From the NCBI GenBank assembly GCA_016872175.1, contig VHBA01000004.1, positions 1 through 64,000 of the forward strand: a DNA stretch of 64,000 nucleotides, given 5' to 3'. This document shows, piece by piece, positions 18,511 to 28,274 of the stretch (position 1 is its first letter; each line of letters begins with the position of its first letter). This DNA is from Sphingomonadales bacterium. GTDB lineage: Bacteria > Bacteroidota > Bacteroidia > NS11-12g > UBA955. The notes under the pieces are model-generated. The model searched no databases, was not told the DNA's origin, and was given only the letters and a program-made list of their open reading frames with translations. The translations under genes were made by a program, and so were the position numbers.

Positions 18511-19287
18511 TTATGAGCTTTCCATGGCAGTTTTCATCATATTCTGGCTTAATTCCTTGCCCAGAAAGCGATCTATGCCAGCATGAACACCATATAAAAC
18601 AGGCGTAAGCAAAATAGCGACCCCAAGTTTATAGATGTAATTGATGGTCCCGATTTTTAAAACTGTTACAGCTGACCAGTCAGCACCCCAGTAAAACGCG
18701 ATAAACAGCACAACATAACTATCAATAAACTGGGAAATTAGGGTGCTGCCCGTGGCTCTCAGCCATATCATGTTATTTCCTGTTCGCTTTTTTACCTGCG
18801 TAAAAACAAACGCATCCACCATTTGCCCTATTAGAAACGCAATCAATGAGCCAATGATAATGAATAAACCCTGGCCTAAGATGGCGTTGAAGGCTGTGTC
18901 CATTTCAGGAATGCCCTGTCCTTGCTTGCTTTTGATCCAAAAATCAGCACCTTCCAGATTCATGGCGCCTAAAATCATCAGAAAACTGTATACCAACATG
19001 CCGGCCGCTAGGTAAGATAATTTTTTAACACCTTTTCTGCCGTAATATTCATTGATAATATCGGTTAATACAAAAACCACCGGCCAAAGCATTACGCCGG
19101 CTGTAAGGTTGAAACTAAATGTTTCACCACCCAAGGAAATGTTGGCAGGAGGGATTCCCAATGAGCCTTCCAACGAAAATATTTTGGTACCGATAATCTC
19201 GGCAATAATGGCATTGGTTAAGAATAAAAAGCCCAGAAGCAAAAACAATTTCTGGAATTTAGGGTGTTGATTTACATTGTTTTCCAT
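18511..19287 (-). CDS. Queuosine precursor transporter (YhhQ/VUT family)
   Basis: LFLTNAIIAEIIGTKIF; WPVVFVLTDIINEYYGRKGVKKLSYLAAG; FLIGQMVDAFVFTQVKKRTG. Confidence 0.9.
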   Translation of the reverse strand: MENNVNQHPKFQKLFLLLGFLFLTNAIIAEIIGTKIFSLEGSLGIPPANISLGGETFSFNLTAGVMLWPVVFVLTDIINEYYGRKGVKKLSYLAAGMLVYSFLMILGAMNLEGADFWIKSKQGQGIPEMDTAFNAILGQGLFIIIGSLIAFLIGQMVDAFVFTQVKKRTGNNMIWLRATGSTLISQFIDSYVVLFIAFYWGADWSAVTVLKIGTINYIYKLGVAILLTPVLYGVHAGIDRFLGKELSQNMMKTAMESS

Positions 19288-20690
19288 TATGCTATTTCAA
19301 TGGTTTGTTTATCTTCTGCAATCACCACATTTTTATAACCATGTTCTATCAACCGGCTTTTCCAGGCTGCAAGGGCCGGCTGATCACCATGCACCAGAAA
19401 TATGCCTTTCACACTTGATCTTCTTTGGCAGGACAAGTATTCCAGCATTTCGTGGTAATCAGCATGGGCACTAAAATAGGGCATGCTGGCAATACGCGCC
19501 TCTACCGGATAATCTTCACCAAAAATCCTTACAGGATTAACACCGTCTCTCAATCTTCCTGCAAGGCTATCCGGTGTAGCATAACCCACCAGTAAAATGG
19601 TGTTTCTGGCATCCTGAATATTGTTGGCGATATGGTGTTTAATCCGGCCTGCATCTGCCATTCCACTGGCCGAAATGATAATGCATGGACCGGGATTTTC
19701 ATTAATCTTCTTTGAATCCTCAACATCTGAAACGTAATGCAGTGTGGGAAAATCAAAAGGATTTCCGTCTTTGCTTATGTAGTCCAGAATTTCGCGATTG
19801 AATTCCTCTCGGTGACGTCCCATAATGTGGGTAGCCTGAACACTAAGTGGAGAATCAACATATACATCAATATTGGGAAGTTTGCGCTGATAGGCAAGCC
19901 TGTCAAGCATATAAATAATTTCCTGGGTGCGGTCTACACTAAATGCCGGGATTATAATTTTTCCTCTCTTATCTAAGCATGTTTCGGAAACGAGCTGTAA
20001 TAAGGCTTTTTCGGCATCTTCAGCAGTGGGGTGTAATCTGTCGCCGTAAGTGCTTTCGCAAATGATATAGTCTGATTGGGGAAAAGCCTTAGGACCTTCA
20101 AGAATACTGTCACCTGGCCTTCCAATATCGCCTGTAAATGTTAGTATGCTAGGGACACCGTTTTTCTGGAGTTCCAGTGTTATGGAAACAGAACCAAGAA
20201 TGTGTGAATTGGGTATCAGAAAAACTTTGGTGTCTTTACCTACTGTTGTCCAATGCTCATTTCGCAATATTTGAAACAAACCAAGCGTTTGCTTCACATC
20301 ATCCTCGTCATACAGCATTTCCAAAGCGGGCTCCCCCCGGGCAATTCTTCGCCTGTTTACCCTTTCAAGGTCTGATTTTTGGATTTTGGCACTGTCCATT
20401 AGCATTAAGCGGCACAAATCAGAGGTTGCATCGTTGCAATATATTGGACCGCTGAAACCTTCTTTGACGAGACGGGGCAGAAGCCCTGAGTGGTCTATGT
20501 GAGCATGTGACAGAATAACGTAGTCAATATCTGCAGGATTAAAACCAAAATGACGGTTGAGAAAATCTCCGGCTCGTCCTTCACCTTGAAAAAGTCCGCA
20601 GTCTAATAAGATACGTTCATCATTATCAGTGGTGATGAGGTGTTTTGTACCGGTAACCCGCCCGGCTGCTCCGTGAAAAGTTATATTCAT
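19287..20690 (-). CDS. MBL-fold/beta-CASP RNA-metabolizing metallo-hydrolase (Ysh1/CPSF-like)
   Basis: VILSHAHIDHSGLLPRLV; YICESTYGDRLH; IIISASGMADAGRIKHHI; start re-assigned from 20816 to MNITFHGAAGRVTGTKHL at 20690. Confidence 0.9.
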   Translation of the reverse strand: MNITFHGAAGRVTGTKHLITTDNDERILLDCGLFQGEGRAGDFLNRHFGFNPADIDYVILSHAHIDHSGLLPRLVKEGFSGPIYCNDATSDLCRLMLMDSAKIQKSDLERVNRRRIARGEPALEMLYDEDDVKQTLGLFQILRNEHWTTVGKDTKVFLIPNSHILGSVSITLELQKNGVPSILTFTGDIGRPGDSILEGPKAFPQSDYIICESTYGDRLHPTAEDAEKALLQLVSETCLDKRGKIIIPAFSVDRTQEIIYMLDRLAYQRKLPNIDVYVDSPLSVQATHIMGRHREEFNREILDYISKDGNPFDFPTLHYVSDVEDSKKINENPGPCIIISASGMADAGRIKHHIANNIQDARNTILLVGYATPDSLAGRLRDGVNPVRIFGEDYPVEARIASMPYFSAHADYHEMLEYLSCQRRSSVKGIFLVHGDQPALAAWKSRLIEHGYKNVVIAEDKQTIEIA

Positions 20691-20754
20691 GGTGTTAACA
20701 TCTTTGGTAAAGTAATATTGGTTTTTGGCTCGTGTTTTGCAAATATCTGTTAGA

Positions 20755-21807
20755 ATGAAGCTCGGGGCTCGTATAATTTTCACGTTTTTAACCACATTTT
20801 GCTTTTGTGCCACCAATAGTGCTATGGCCCAAACAGCAGAAGAATGCTTGAAAAGAGGAATGCAGGCAGAAGAAGCGGGAGATTTTAAAAATGCAGTTGA
20901 GTATTACAATCTGGCCATTAAAGCGGAGCCTGCACTTGCTACAGCCTGGTACAACAGGGGCATTGCCAGAACTAAACTTAAACAGTATAGTTTGGCCGTT
21001 GTAGACCTGAATAAGTGTATTTTAATTGATACCGGTTTCAAAGAGGCATATTTCAGCCGTGCTTCGGCACTCTGGCGCACGGGTAATCTTCAGTTTGCAC
21101 TCACAGATGTATCCAAGTATATAAGTTATTTTCCAGCACATCCAGAAGCAAGGGAAATGCGTTATTTGATTGCACTGGAAGCTGAAGACTGGGAAGTGGC
21201 CATTCAGGACTTAAAATGGAGAGAAAAAAACAACCCGCAGAGTGATAATAAAAAGCAGCTGGCAACATTATACGAAAAGTTAGGCAAGTCGGATAATGCT
21301 GTTTACTATATGGAACAGGCTTTATCATTATCACCCGATAATAATGAACTTCAATTAGAGGCAGCAGCCATGTTTCAGAGAATTGGGATATATCAGCGCA
21401 GCTTGGACTATCTAAACAGAATTTTACTGAACGAAGATGTATCAGAATACATAAAACAAGAAGTTCAGCATCTAAAAGCGGATAATTATTTTTTTATGAA
21501 AGATTATGCTTCAGCAGTTGATATCTACACAACACTTTTACAAAAAGATACCGGCAATGCCAATATTATGGCGGATTATGGCCACTGTCTGCTGCAGCAG
21601 GAAAAATTCAATGAAGCCGAAATTGTGCTTACCCGAGCTTTAAAAATGAAAAATATGTCTCCTGCATACGCCTATTTGGGTCGAGGTCTTGCGCGACTTA
21701 AACTCGAAAGGGGAGCGGAAGCTTGTGAAGACTGGGAAAAAAGCTATAAACTTGGCGAGAAAGCTGCTAAAAAATATCTGGATATTTACTGTGATAAAAA
21801 AGAATGA
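20755..21807 (+). CDS. TPR repeat secreted protein
   Basis: AEECLKRGMQAEEAGDFKNAVEYYNLAIKAEPALATAWYNRGIARTKLKQY TPR pattern; signal peptide if started at ATG 20755. Confidence 0.85.
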   Translation: MKLGARIIFTFLTTFCFCATNSAMAQTAEECLKRGMQAEEAGDFKNAVEYYNLAIKAEPALATAWYNRGIARTKLKQYSLAVVDLNKCILIDTGFKEAYFSRASALWRTGNLQFALTDVSKYISYFPAHPEAREMRYLIALEAEDWEVAIQDLKWREKNNPQSDNKKQLATLYEKLGKSDNAVYYMEQALSLSPDNNELQLEAAAMFQRIGIYQRSLDYLNRILLNEDVSEYIKQEVQHLKADNYFFMKDYASAVDIYTTLLQKDTGNANIMADYGHCLLQQEKFNEAEIVLTRALKMKNMSPAYAYLGRGLARLKLERGAEACEDWEKSYKLGEKAAKKYLDIYCDKKE

Positions 21808-22826
21808 CTTCGAAATTTAACACCTTTAAGACCATGCAATCCTTGCTGGGTGCAACTTTTATCCTGGCCGTGTCATGCAATTCTGCATCAGTTAGTGATG
21901 GAGCAAATAAAAGCAATGAGCAACCGGACGTCAGATGCATCAGAGAAATCTGTACTGTACGAAAAAGCGATGGAGCAAGAATCTGTTATTTTAAGGTGGG
22001 CTGTATTCAAAGGGATGGATGGGATACCTTGCCGGAAATAAAATTTTGGTGTAAAATTATTACGCTAAGTAAAGATAGTGTTCTTGCTAATGTGGTTGAG
22101 AACAGAAAGGGACTCGCAGTTTTCTCAAAAAGAATCATTGATAGTCTGGAGCAAAAAGGTCATTTGCAGCGTTTCAGAGATGAGCTAGCAGAAAAATATT
22201 TAATTGATTCTACTTTGCATATTCGATTTACCTCAGGCAAAAACCACTTTTACCGATTTGATAAAATTGGAGATAATATGAAAAGGGGAATTGAGTTGTT
22301 TGATAGTTTTGGTGTTGATCCATTCTATGCGCAGAGTGTACTGTTAATTGAAAGTCCGGGTTCTAATAAACAAAAGAGTACTGCAGGAGCGTATGGTAAT
22401 TTTCAGTTGATGCCTTTTGTTGCACGTAAATATGGTCTGCGGGTTGACAGGTATTTGGATGAAAGAGAAAATTTCGACCGCAGTGCCTATGCTGCGGCCA
22501 TGCTTATCAAAGAAATTTGCATTCCGTATGCCCGAAAATGGTGCGAAACGTATGGCTTTGAGGTTGATGAAAGTGCCCTGTGGTTTAAATTGCTCGCCCT
22601 TCATAATTATAATGCAGGTGCAGGCACAGTTAGAGGTGCCATGGCTGTTTTACCTAAAAATGCACAGGGTAATGATTTAATAAAGTCCTTATGGAAAACC
22701 AGTGCTGGCTACTTCAAGAGTGAGGCTCAGAATTATTCACAGCTTGCGTTGGCATGTTACCTTGAATTTGAGAAACTGAATTTGCTCCACACTGAGGAAA
22801 CGCGGGTGCCTTATGTAAAATATTAG
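21804..22826 (+). CDS. Transglycosylase SLT-domain protein (putative lytic transglycosylase, lipoprotein)
   Basis: [37 protein letters not shown]-like motif; ATGA overlap with TPR gene; LAVSCNS lipobox-like. Confidence 0.75.
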   Translation: MTSKFNTFKTMQSLLGATFILAVSCNSASVSDGANKSNEQPDVRCIREICTVRKSDGARICYFKVGCIQRDGWDTLPEIKFWCKIITLSKDSVLANVVENRKGLAVFSKRIIDSLEQKGHLQRFRDELAEKYLIDSTLHIRFTSGKNHFYRFDKIGDNMKRGIELFDSFGVDPFYAQSVLLIESPGSNKQKSTAGAYGNFQLMPFVARKYGLRVDRYLDERENFDRSAYAAAMLIKEICIPYARKWCETYGFEVDESALWFKLLALHNYNAGAGTVRGAMAVLPKNAQGNDLIKSLWKTSAGYFKSEAQNYSQLALACYLEFEKLNLLHTEETRVPYVKY

Positions 22827-23563
22827 CGAAAAATAGGGCTTCGGTACAATCCCCATTTGCAAAGCCGGTAGGTGATGCTTACCCGTAAAACGCCAAGACC
22901 ATATTTAGCACTCCTGGCAAAATTGATAGAACTTGCCTCTTCAAAATACTTTGTAGGACAGGTTATTTCACCAATTTCAAATCCATTCATGAATATTTGT
23001 CCTATCATTTCGTTGTCAAAAACAAAATCATCAGAATTGAGGTCATACTTAACAGTATTTAGTACTTCACCTGAGAAAGCCCTATAGCCGGTGTGGTATT
23101 CGGCCAGTTTTTGGTTAAGCAGAATGTTTTGAAAAAGTGTCAGCACACGGTTAGCTATATATTTATAGAGTGGCATTCCCCCTTTCAAAGCGCCTTTTCC
23201 CAGAATTCTGCTGCCAAACACAACTGGATAAACTCCCTCTGCTATTAGGTAAGCCATACTGCGAATCAGTTTCGGAGTATATTGATAATCGGGATGAAGC
23301 ATTACTACCACATCCGCCCCAAGTTGTCTTGCTGTGTCATAGCAGGTTTTCTGATTTCCACCGTACCCGCGGTTGTTTTTGTGAACTACTACATGCCCGA
23401 TTCCCAGTTCTCGAGCCAGTTGTGAGGTGTTGTCCTTGCTGGCATCATCCACGAGTATAACTTCATCAACAATGTCAAACGGAATTTCATGGTAGGTCTT
23501 TTCCAGGGTTTTACCAGCATTATATGCCGGTAAAACCACTATTATCTTTTTTCCGAGTATCAC
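22823..23563 (-). CDS. Glycosyltransferase family 2 (DPM/DPG synthase-like)
   Basis: [55 protein letters not shown]. Confidence 0.9.
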   Translation of the reverse strand: MILGKKIIVVLPAYNAGKTLEKTYHEIPFDIVDEVILVDDASKDNTSQLARELGIGHVVVHKNNRGYGGNQKTCYDTARQLGADVVVMLHPDYQYTPKLIRSMAYLIAEGVYPVVFGSRILGKGALKGGMPLYKYIANRVLTLFQNILLNQKLAEYHTGYRAFSGEVLNTVKYDLNSDDFVFDNEMIGQIFMNGFEIGEITCPTKYFEEASSINFARSAKYGLGVLRVSITYRLCKWGLYRSPIFR

Positions 23564-23756
23564 GATGCAAAAATCACATTCTTTTTTCAGAACTTCGACA
23601 TGATGTTAATGTGTACTATCTTTTATACATGTACAAAACGATTTACAAGTAGAATTTATATAGTATTGATATACAACATATTAATATTATTATTTAGAAT
23701 GTTTTTAAATTGTTTTTAATGTGAACAATTTGTTTTAACCGCCTGATTACGTTTTC

Positions 23757-23764
23757 TATCTTTG
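23757..23764 (+). promoter_or_regulatory. Putative -7 element (TAnnTTTG) for the act operon
   Basis: tatctttg 28 nt upstream of ATG 23793. Confidence 0.5.
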
Positions 23765-23792
23765 CACCGCGAATAACAGCGTTCAATTAAGC

Positions 23793-25097
23793 ATGCAAAG
23801 ACAAATGAGAACTTTGGCACTCGCAGCCACACTCTCGCTTTCATTTTCACTGAAAGCACAGTTTAAGGCAAGTGCAGAGGAAGGTAAAAAGCTCTATGAA
23901 GCGAACAACTGTGGCAGTTGTCACGCGTTTGACAAAAAAGTTGTGGGGCCTGCGCTCCGAGGCGTTAATCAAAGAAGGGACGAGGAGTGGCTCATAAAGT
24001 GGATTCGGAACAACGAAGCATTTAGAAAAAGTGGCGATGCCGATGCAAATGCTCTTTACAAAGAGTATGGCGGTGCCGCTATGAATATTTTCGAAAACCT
24101 TTCACCGGATCAGGTAAAGCATATTCTTGAATATATTAAAACGGCTCCTAAGCCTGCTGCGAAAGCCACTGCAGTTGTTGCAGATGGAGATAAAACCAAG
24201 ACTGATTCCAATTCGCTCTATATATTGTTAGCTCTGATTGGTATTTTCATCATTGTGCTAATTATCTTGGGGAAAGTGCGTAATACACTTCGGAGGCTTG
24301 CTGCAGAACAAGATGGAACAGCCGAAGATGAAGGTCAAGGTTCCTTTATTAAAGGCCTACTGCCAGAGAAGTTAGCCAAAATGAACCCTACCGTTCTGAC
24401 AGTCTTTACAGTTGTTATTTTGGGCGGAATTGGGTTCGTTTGGTCATACAAATTCGGCATCACAGAAGTTGGCGTTCAAAAGGGTTACGCACCTACACAA
24501 CCCATATCCTTTAGTCACAAGCTTCACGCCGGCGACATGAAATTGGATTGTAAATATTGCCACATAGGGGTTGAAGAAAGCAAATCTGCTACCATACCAT
24601 CTACCAATATTTGCATGAACTGTCACAAAGGCGTACAAAAAGCATCAACCGCTGAAGGTGACGACATTTCTCCAGAAATTGCAAAAATTTACAAGGCACT
24701 TGATTACAATCCGGAGAAAATTGGAGCAGAAGCCTTTGGTTCGAATCCTAAGCCTATTCGTTGGGTACGTATCCACAACCTGCCGGATCATGCTTATTTC
24801 AATCACAGCCAGCACGTTAAAGTGGCCGGGTTGGCTTGTCAGACTTGTCACGGTCCCATCGAAAAAATGGAGGTTGTACAGCAGTGGAGTTCATTGCAAA
24901 TGGGCTGGTGTATTGATTGCCACAGAAATGCAGGCATAGATGCGGCAAACAATAATTATTATGCTGCACTGCATGAAAAGGCAGCAAAAGATTTGAAAAA
25001 TAACAAAAACAAAAGCCAATACTTCGGTCCCGACGGCAAGGTGAGAATTACCCCTGCCATGAACGGAGGTTTGGAATGTGCCAAGTGTCACTACTAA
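23793..25097 (+). CDS. actA: Alternative complex III subunit ActA, multiheme c-type cytochrome with N-terminal monoheme cytochrome c domain
   Basis: Six CxxCH motifs (CGSCH, CKYCH, CMNCH, CQTCH, CIDCH, CAKCH) and a TM segment after the first domain. Confidence 0.9.
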   Translation: MQRQMRTLALAATLSLSFSLKAQFKASAEEGKKLYEANNCGSCHAFDKKVVGPALRGVNQRRDEEWLIKWIRNNEAFRKSGDADANALYKEYGGAAMNIFENLSPDQVKHILEYIKTAPKPAAKATAVVADGDKTKTDSNSLYILLALIGIFIIVLIILGKVRNTLRRLAAEQDGTAEDEGQGSFIKGLLPEKLAKMNPTVLTVFTVVILGGIGFVWSYKFGITEVGVQKGYAPTQPISFSHKLHAGDMKLDCKYCHIGVEESKSATIPSTNICMNCHKGVQKASTAEGDDISPEIAKIYKALDYNPEKIGAEAFGSNPKPIRWVRIHNLPDHAYFNHSQHVKVAGLACQTCHGPIEKMEVVQQWSSLQMGWCIDCHRNAGIDAANNNYYAALHEKAAKDLKNNKNKSQYFGPDGKVRITPAMNGGLECAKCHY

Positions 25098-25112
25098 TAG
25101 CAAAGAATTACA

Positions 25113-28100
25113 ATGTCCAATAACATAAAGTACTGGAAAGGTGAGGAGGAACTGGCAAAAGATCCGGCATTCCTTGCAGCGCGTAAAAATGAATTCCCCG
25201 ATGCACCTCCCCTGGACGAAGTGCTCGGTGAAGATGGTGTGGAGCTAAACTCAAACCGCAGGGATTTTCTCAAATTCTTTGGATTTAGTGTGACGGCTGT
25301 TGCACTGGCTGCCTGCTATAAAACCAAAGTAAGGCACGCTGTCCCATATTTGGTAAAACCTGAAGATGTTACACCTGGTGTAGCTTCTTACTATTCCTCT
25401 ACCTGTGGAGCTTGCAGCACAGGTTGTGGCGTTGAAGTGAAAGTTCGTGAAGGGCGTCCTATTAAAGTTGATGGCAACCCACGCTCATCAATAAGTAAAG
25501 GTGGTTTGTGTGCTACCGGTCAGGCCAGTATACTTTCATTATACGACACCGAAAGGCTTGCCAATCCTTTGGCGAACGGTGCAGAAACTGCAGACTGGAC
25601 TAAAATAGATCAGTCTATTACCGCTAAGCTTAAAGAAATAGATCAGGCCAAAGGCAAAATTGTAATTCTTAGCAATACAATTCATAGCCCTTCGACACTG
25701 AAGGCTGTTGATGCTTTTAAAGCAAAATTCACCACGGCAGAGCACATTACATTCGATGCCATTTCTTACAGCGGTATTATCACAGCCAACAAAGAAGATT
25801 TTGGCAAAGCGGCAATTCCTGCCTATAAATTCGAAAATGCAGAACTCATTGTAAGTTTTGGTGCAGATTTCCTCGGTTCATGGATTTCACCTGTAGAATT
25901 TACCAAAGGTTATGTAGCTAATAGAATCCCAACTGTAGGAAAAGCAATGAGCAAACATATTCAGTTTGAATCAAACCTGAGTATGACTGGAACAAATGCA
26001 GATGAGCGCTTTCCAACAAAAGCCTCCAAGGAGCTATTATACCTCACCAGTTTATATAATTATCTGGCCAACAATTCCGGCAGTAAACAAATTCCTGTTG
26101 CCCAGAATGCTGAACTTGCAGGTAATAGCCTCAAGAAAACAGCTGAACTTCTTTGGAATGCCAAAGGAAAATCACTGGTTATATCAGGTTCAAATGATTC
26201 TGTTGCTCAAAAATTGGTAAATGGAATCAATATGCTGCTGGAAAACTACGGTAAAACAATTGATATTAGCAATCAAAGCAATCAATACAAAGGTGTTGAT
26301 GCGGATACAGATAACTTGCTTAAAGAGTTGACTGCAGGCAAAGTATCAGCTGTTATTTTTTACGACACAAATCCCGTATACAACCACAACGCTTCATGGG
26401 CAGAAGCAATTAAAAAAGCTTCTCTGTCAGTAAGTTTTGCAGCTTCTAAAGACGAAACAGCAAGCGTATGTCAGTTCGTTTGTCCGGATAACCATTTCCT
26501 GGAAAGTTGGGGAGATGCTGAGCCACGTTCTGGTGAGTTTCATTTCATGCAGCCCACCATCAGCAATGTGTTCAATACACGTCAGGCTCAGTTAAGTCTT
26601 CTTAATTGGGCTGAAGCTACTCCTAAAGCAGAAAACGATCCTTTTGCTTCAAAAGCTATTCTTTCTCAAAAACTCAGCGCATCACCCTATTACATTTACA
26701 TAAAAAGTAATTGGGCCGGCAAGCTTACCAGCAATGAGGCCTTCAACAGAGCACTGCATGATGGTGTTTGGTCAGAAACCGCAGAAAGCAAGCCTGCTTC
26801 CTATTCAGGAGACGTTGTGACATTGGCCGATGCCATTACCCGCAGCAACAAAAACAGTGGTACCGATCTAATTCTATATTCTCAGGTATATGTGAAAGAT
26901 GGTGCACACGGCAACAACCCATGGTTGCATGAAATGCCCGATCCGGTTAGCAAAGTAACATGGGATAACTACGTTTCGCTGCCTAAATCGTTGGCTCATA
27001 AACTGAGCCTTAGAGAAGGTGATACTGTAAACGTTAAATTAGGAAATGTTACCTTAAATAGTGTGCCTGCAATGGTACAGCCCGGACAAGCCAATGAAAC
27101 CGTTGGTTTGGCACTGGGTTATGGAAGAACCGCCGCCGGAAAAGTGGGTGGCAGCAAAGAAAAAGGTTTTGATACTGTTGGCGTTTCTGCCTGGCCACTA
27201 GCTACCGCACAAAATGGAAGCAGAGGATGGGTAGTAAGTGGTGTAGAAATATCCAAAGGAGATGAATCCTATGCACTTGCACAAACCCAAACACACCACA
27301 GTATTGAAGGTCGTGATCTTGTGCGTGAAGCCTCTTATGCTGATTGGAAAAAGAATTCAAAGGCAGGTAACGACAAAGAAAAAACCCATGTTTATACCAT
27401 TTGGGAAAAACGTGAATACCGTAAAGATGGTTCACCCAACCACCTGTGGGCCATGGCTATTGACTTGAATGCATGTACCGGCTGCGGAAGCTGCGTGGTG
27501 AGTTGTTCAATTGAAAACAATGTACCGGTTGTTGGTCGTGATGAAATTCGTCTGCGTCGTGAAATGACATGGATTCGCATAGACCGTTATTACAGTTTTG
27601 CGAATTCTTCGAAAGAAATTGAAGGTAATTATGTTACCCGCGAAAAGGAAATTGGACAAATTGACAAAGCAGATAAAGGAGACTTTGCTCATTGGGAAAA
27701 CATTAAGGTTGTTCACCAACCAATGATGTGTCAGCACTGCTCACAGGCACCCTGCGAAACTGTTTGCCCTGTTCTCGCCACTACGCATAGCACTGAAGGC
27801 CTGAACCAAATGACGTACAACCGTTGTATTGGTACCAAATATTGCGGAAACAACTGCCCTTATAAGGTACGTCGATTCAATTGGTTCCGCTACAATGACA
27901 ATGATAAGTTTGATTTCCACTTCAATAACCCGCTGGGTAAAATGGTAATCAACCCTGATGTAACAGTTCGCACACGTGGTGTCATGGAAAAATGCTCTTT
28001 CTGTGTTCAAAGAATACAGGAAGGGAAACTAATGGCCAAGCGTGAAGGTAAATCACCAAGTGAGGTAAAGGTTGAAACCGCCTGTCAGCGTGCATGTCCT

Positions 28101-28253
28101 GCCAATGCAATCGTATTTGGCGACCTTCACAATCCTGATAGCGAAATCAGCAGGTTATATAAAAATGACCGTGCTTTTGGCGTGCTCGAAGAGATCAACG
28201 TGCAGGGCAGCGTAAGGTACATGACTAAAATTCGTAATACTGAAACTATCTAA
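25113..28253 (+). CDS. actB: Alternative complex III subunit ActB (molybdopterin oxidoreductase-like plus Fe-S domain)
   Basis: TAT-like NRRDFLKFFGFS; CGACSTGCGVEVKVREGRPIKVDGNP; CTGCGSCVVSC, CQHCSQAPCETVCP, CGNNCPYKVRRFNW, CSFCVQRIQEGK. Confidence 0.93.
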   Translation: MSNNIKYWKGEEELAKDPAFLAARKNEFPDAPPLDEVLGEDGVELNSNRRDFLKFFGFSVTAVALAACYKTKVRHAVPYLVKPEDVTPGVASYYSSTCGACSTGCGVEVKVREGRPIKVDGNPRSSISKGGLCATGQASILSLYDTERLANPLANGAETADWTKIDQSITAKLKEIDQAKGKIVILSNTIHSPSTLKAVDAFKAKFTTAEHITFDAISYSGIITANKEDFGKAAIPAYKFENAELIVSFGADFLGSWISPVEFTKGYVANRIPTVGKAMSKHIQFESNLSMTGTNADERFPTKASKELLYLTSLYNYLANNSGSKQIPVAQNAELAGNSLKKTAELLWNAKGKSLVISGSNDSVAQKLVNGINMLLENYGKTIDISNQSNQYKGVDADTDNLLKELTAGKVSAVIFYDTNPVYNHNASWAEAIKKASLSVSFAASKDETASVCQFVCPDNHFLESWGDAEPRSGEFHFMQPTISNVFNTRQAQLSLLNWAEATPKAENDPFASKAILSQKLSASPYYIYIKSNWAGKLTSNEAFNRALHDGVWSETAESKPASYSGDVVTLADAITRSNKNSGTDLILYSQVYVKDGAHGNNPWLHEMPDPVSKVTWDNYVSLPKSLAHKLSLREGDTVNVKLGNVTLNSVPAMVQPGQANETVGLALGYGRTAAGKVGGSKEKGFDTVGVSAWPLATAQNGSRGWVVSGVEISKGDESYALAQTQTHHSIEGRDLVREASYADWKKNSKAGNDKEKTHVYTIWEKREYRKDGSPNHLWAMAIDLNACTGCGSCVVSCSIENNVPVVGRDEIRLRREMTWIRIDRYYSFANSSKEIEGNYVTREKEIGQIDKADKGDFAHWENIKVVHQPMMCQHCSQAPCETVCPVLATTHSTEGLNQMTYNRCIGTKYCGNNCPYKVRRFNWFRYNDNDKFDFHFNNPLGKMVINPDVTVRTRGVMEKCSFCVQRIQEGKLMAKREGKSPSEVKVETACQRACPANAIVFGDLHNPDSEISRLYKNDRAFGVLEEINVQGSVRYMTKIRNTETI

Positions 28254-28274
28254 AAACCCCAAGCACCAACAAAA

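Noticed and set aside
20691-20816. N-terminal extension of the MBL/beta-CASP ORF to 20816
   Set aside because: It overlaps the divergent TPR gene's start; the conserved MNITFHGAAGRVTGT start is at 20690.
23564-23792. 229-bp AT-rich intergenic region as ncRNA or riboswitch
   Set aside because: No convincing stable stem-loops or riboswitch core by eye; it is better explained as the promoter region of the act operon and divergent GT2 gene.
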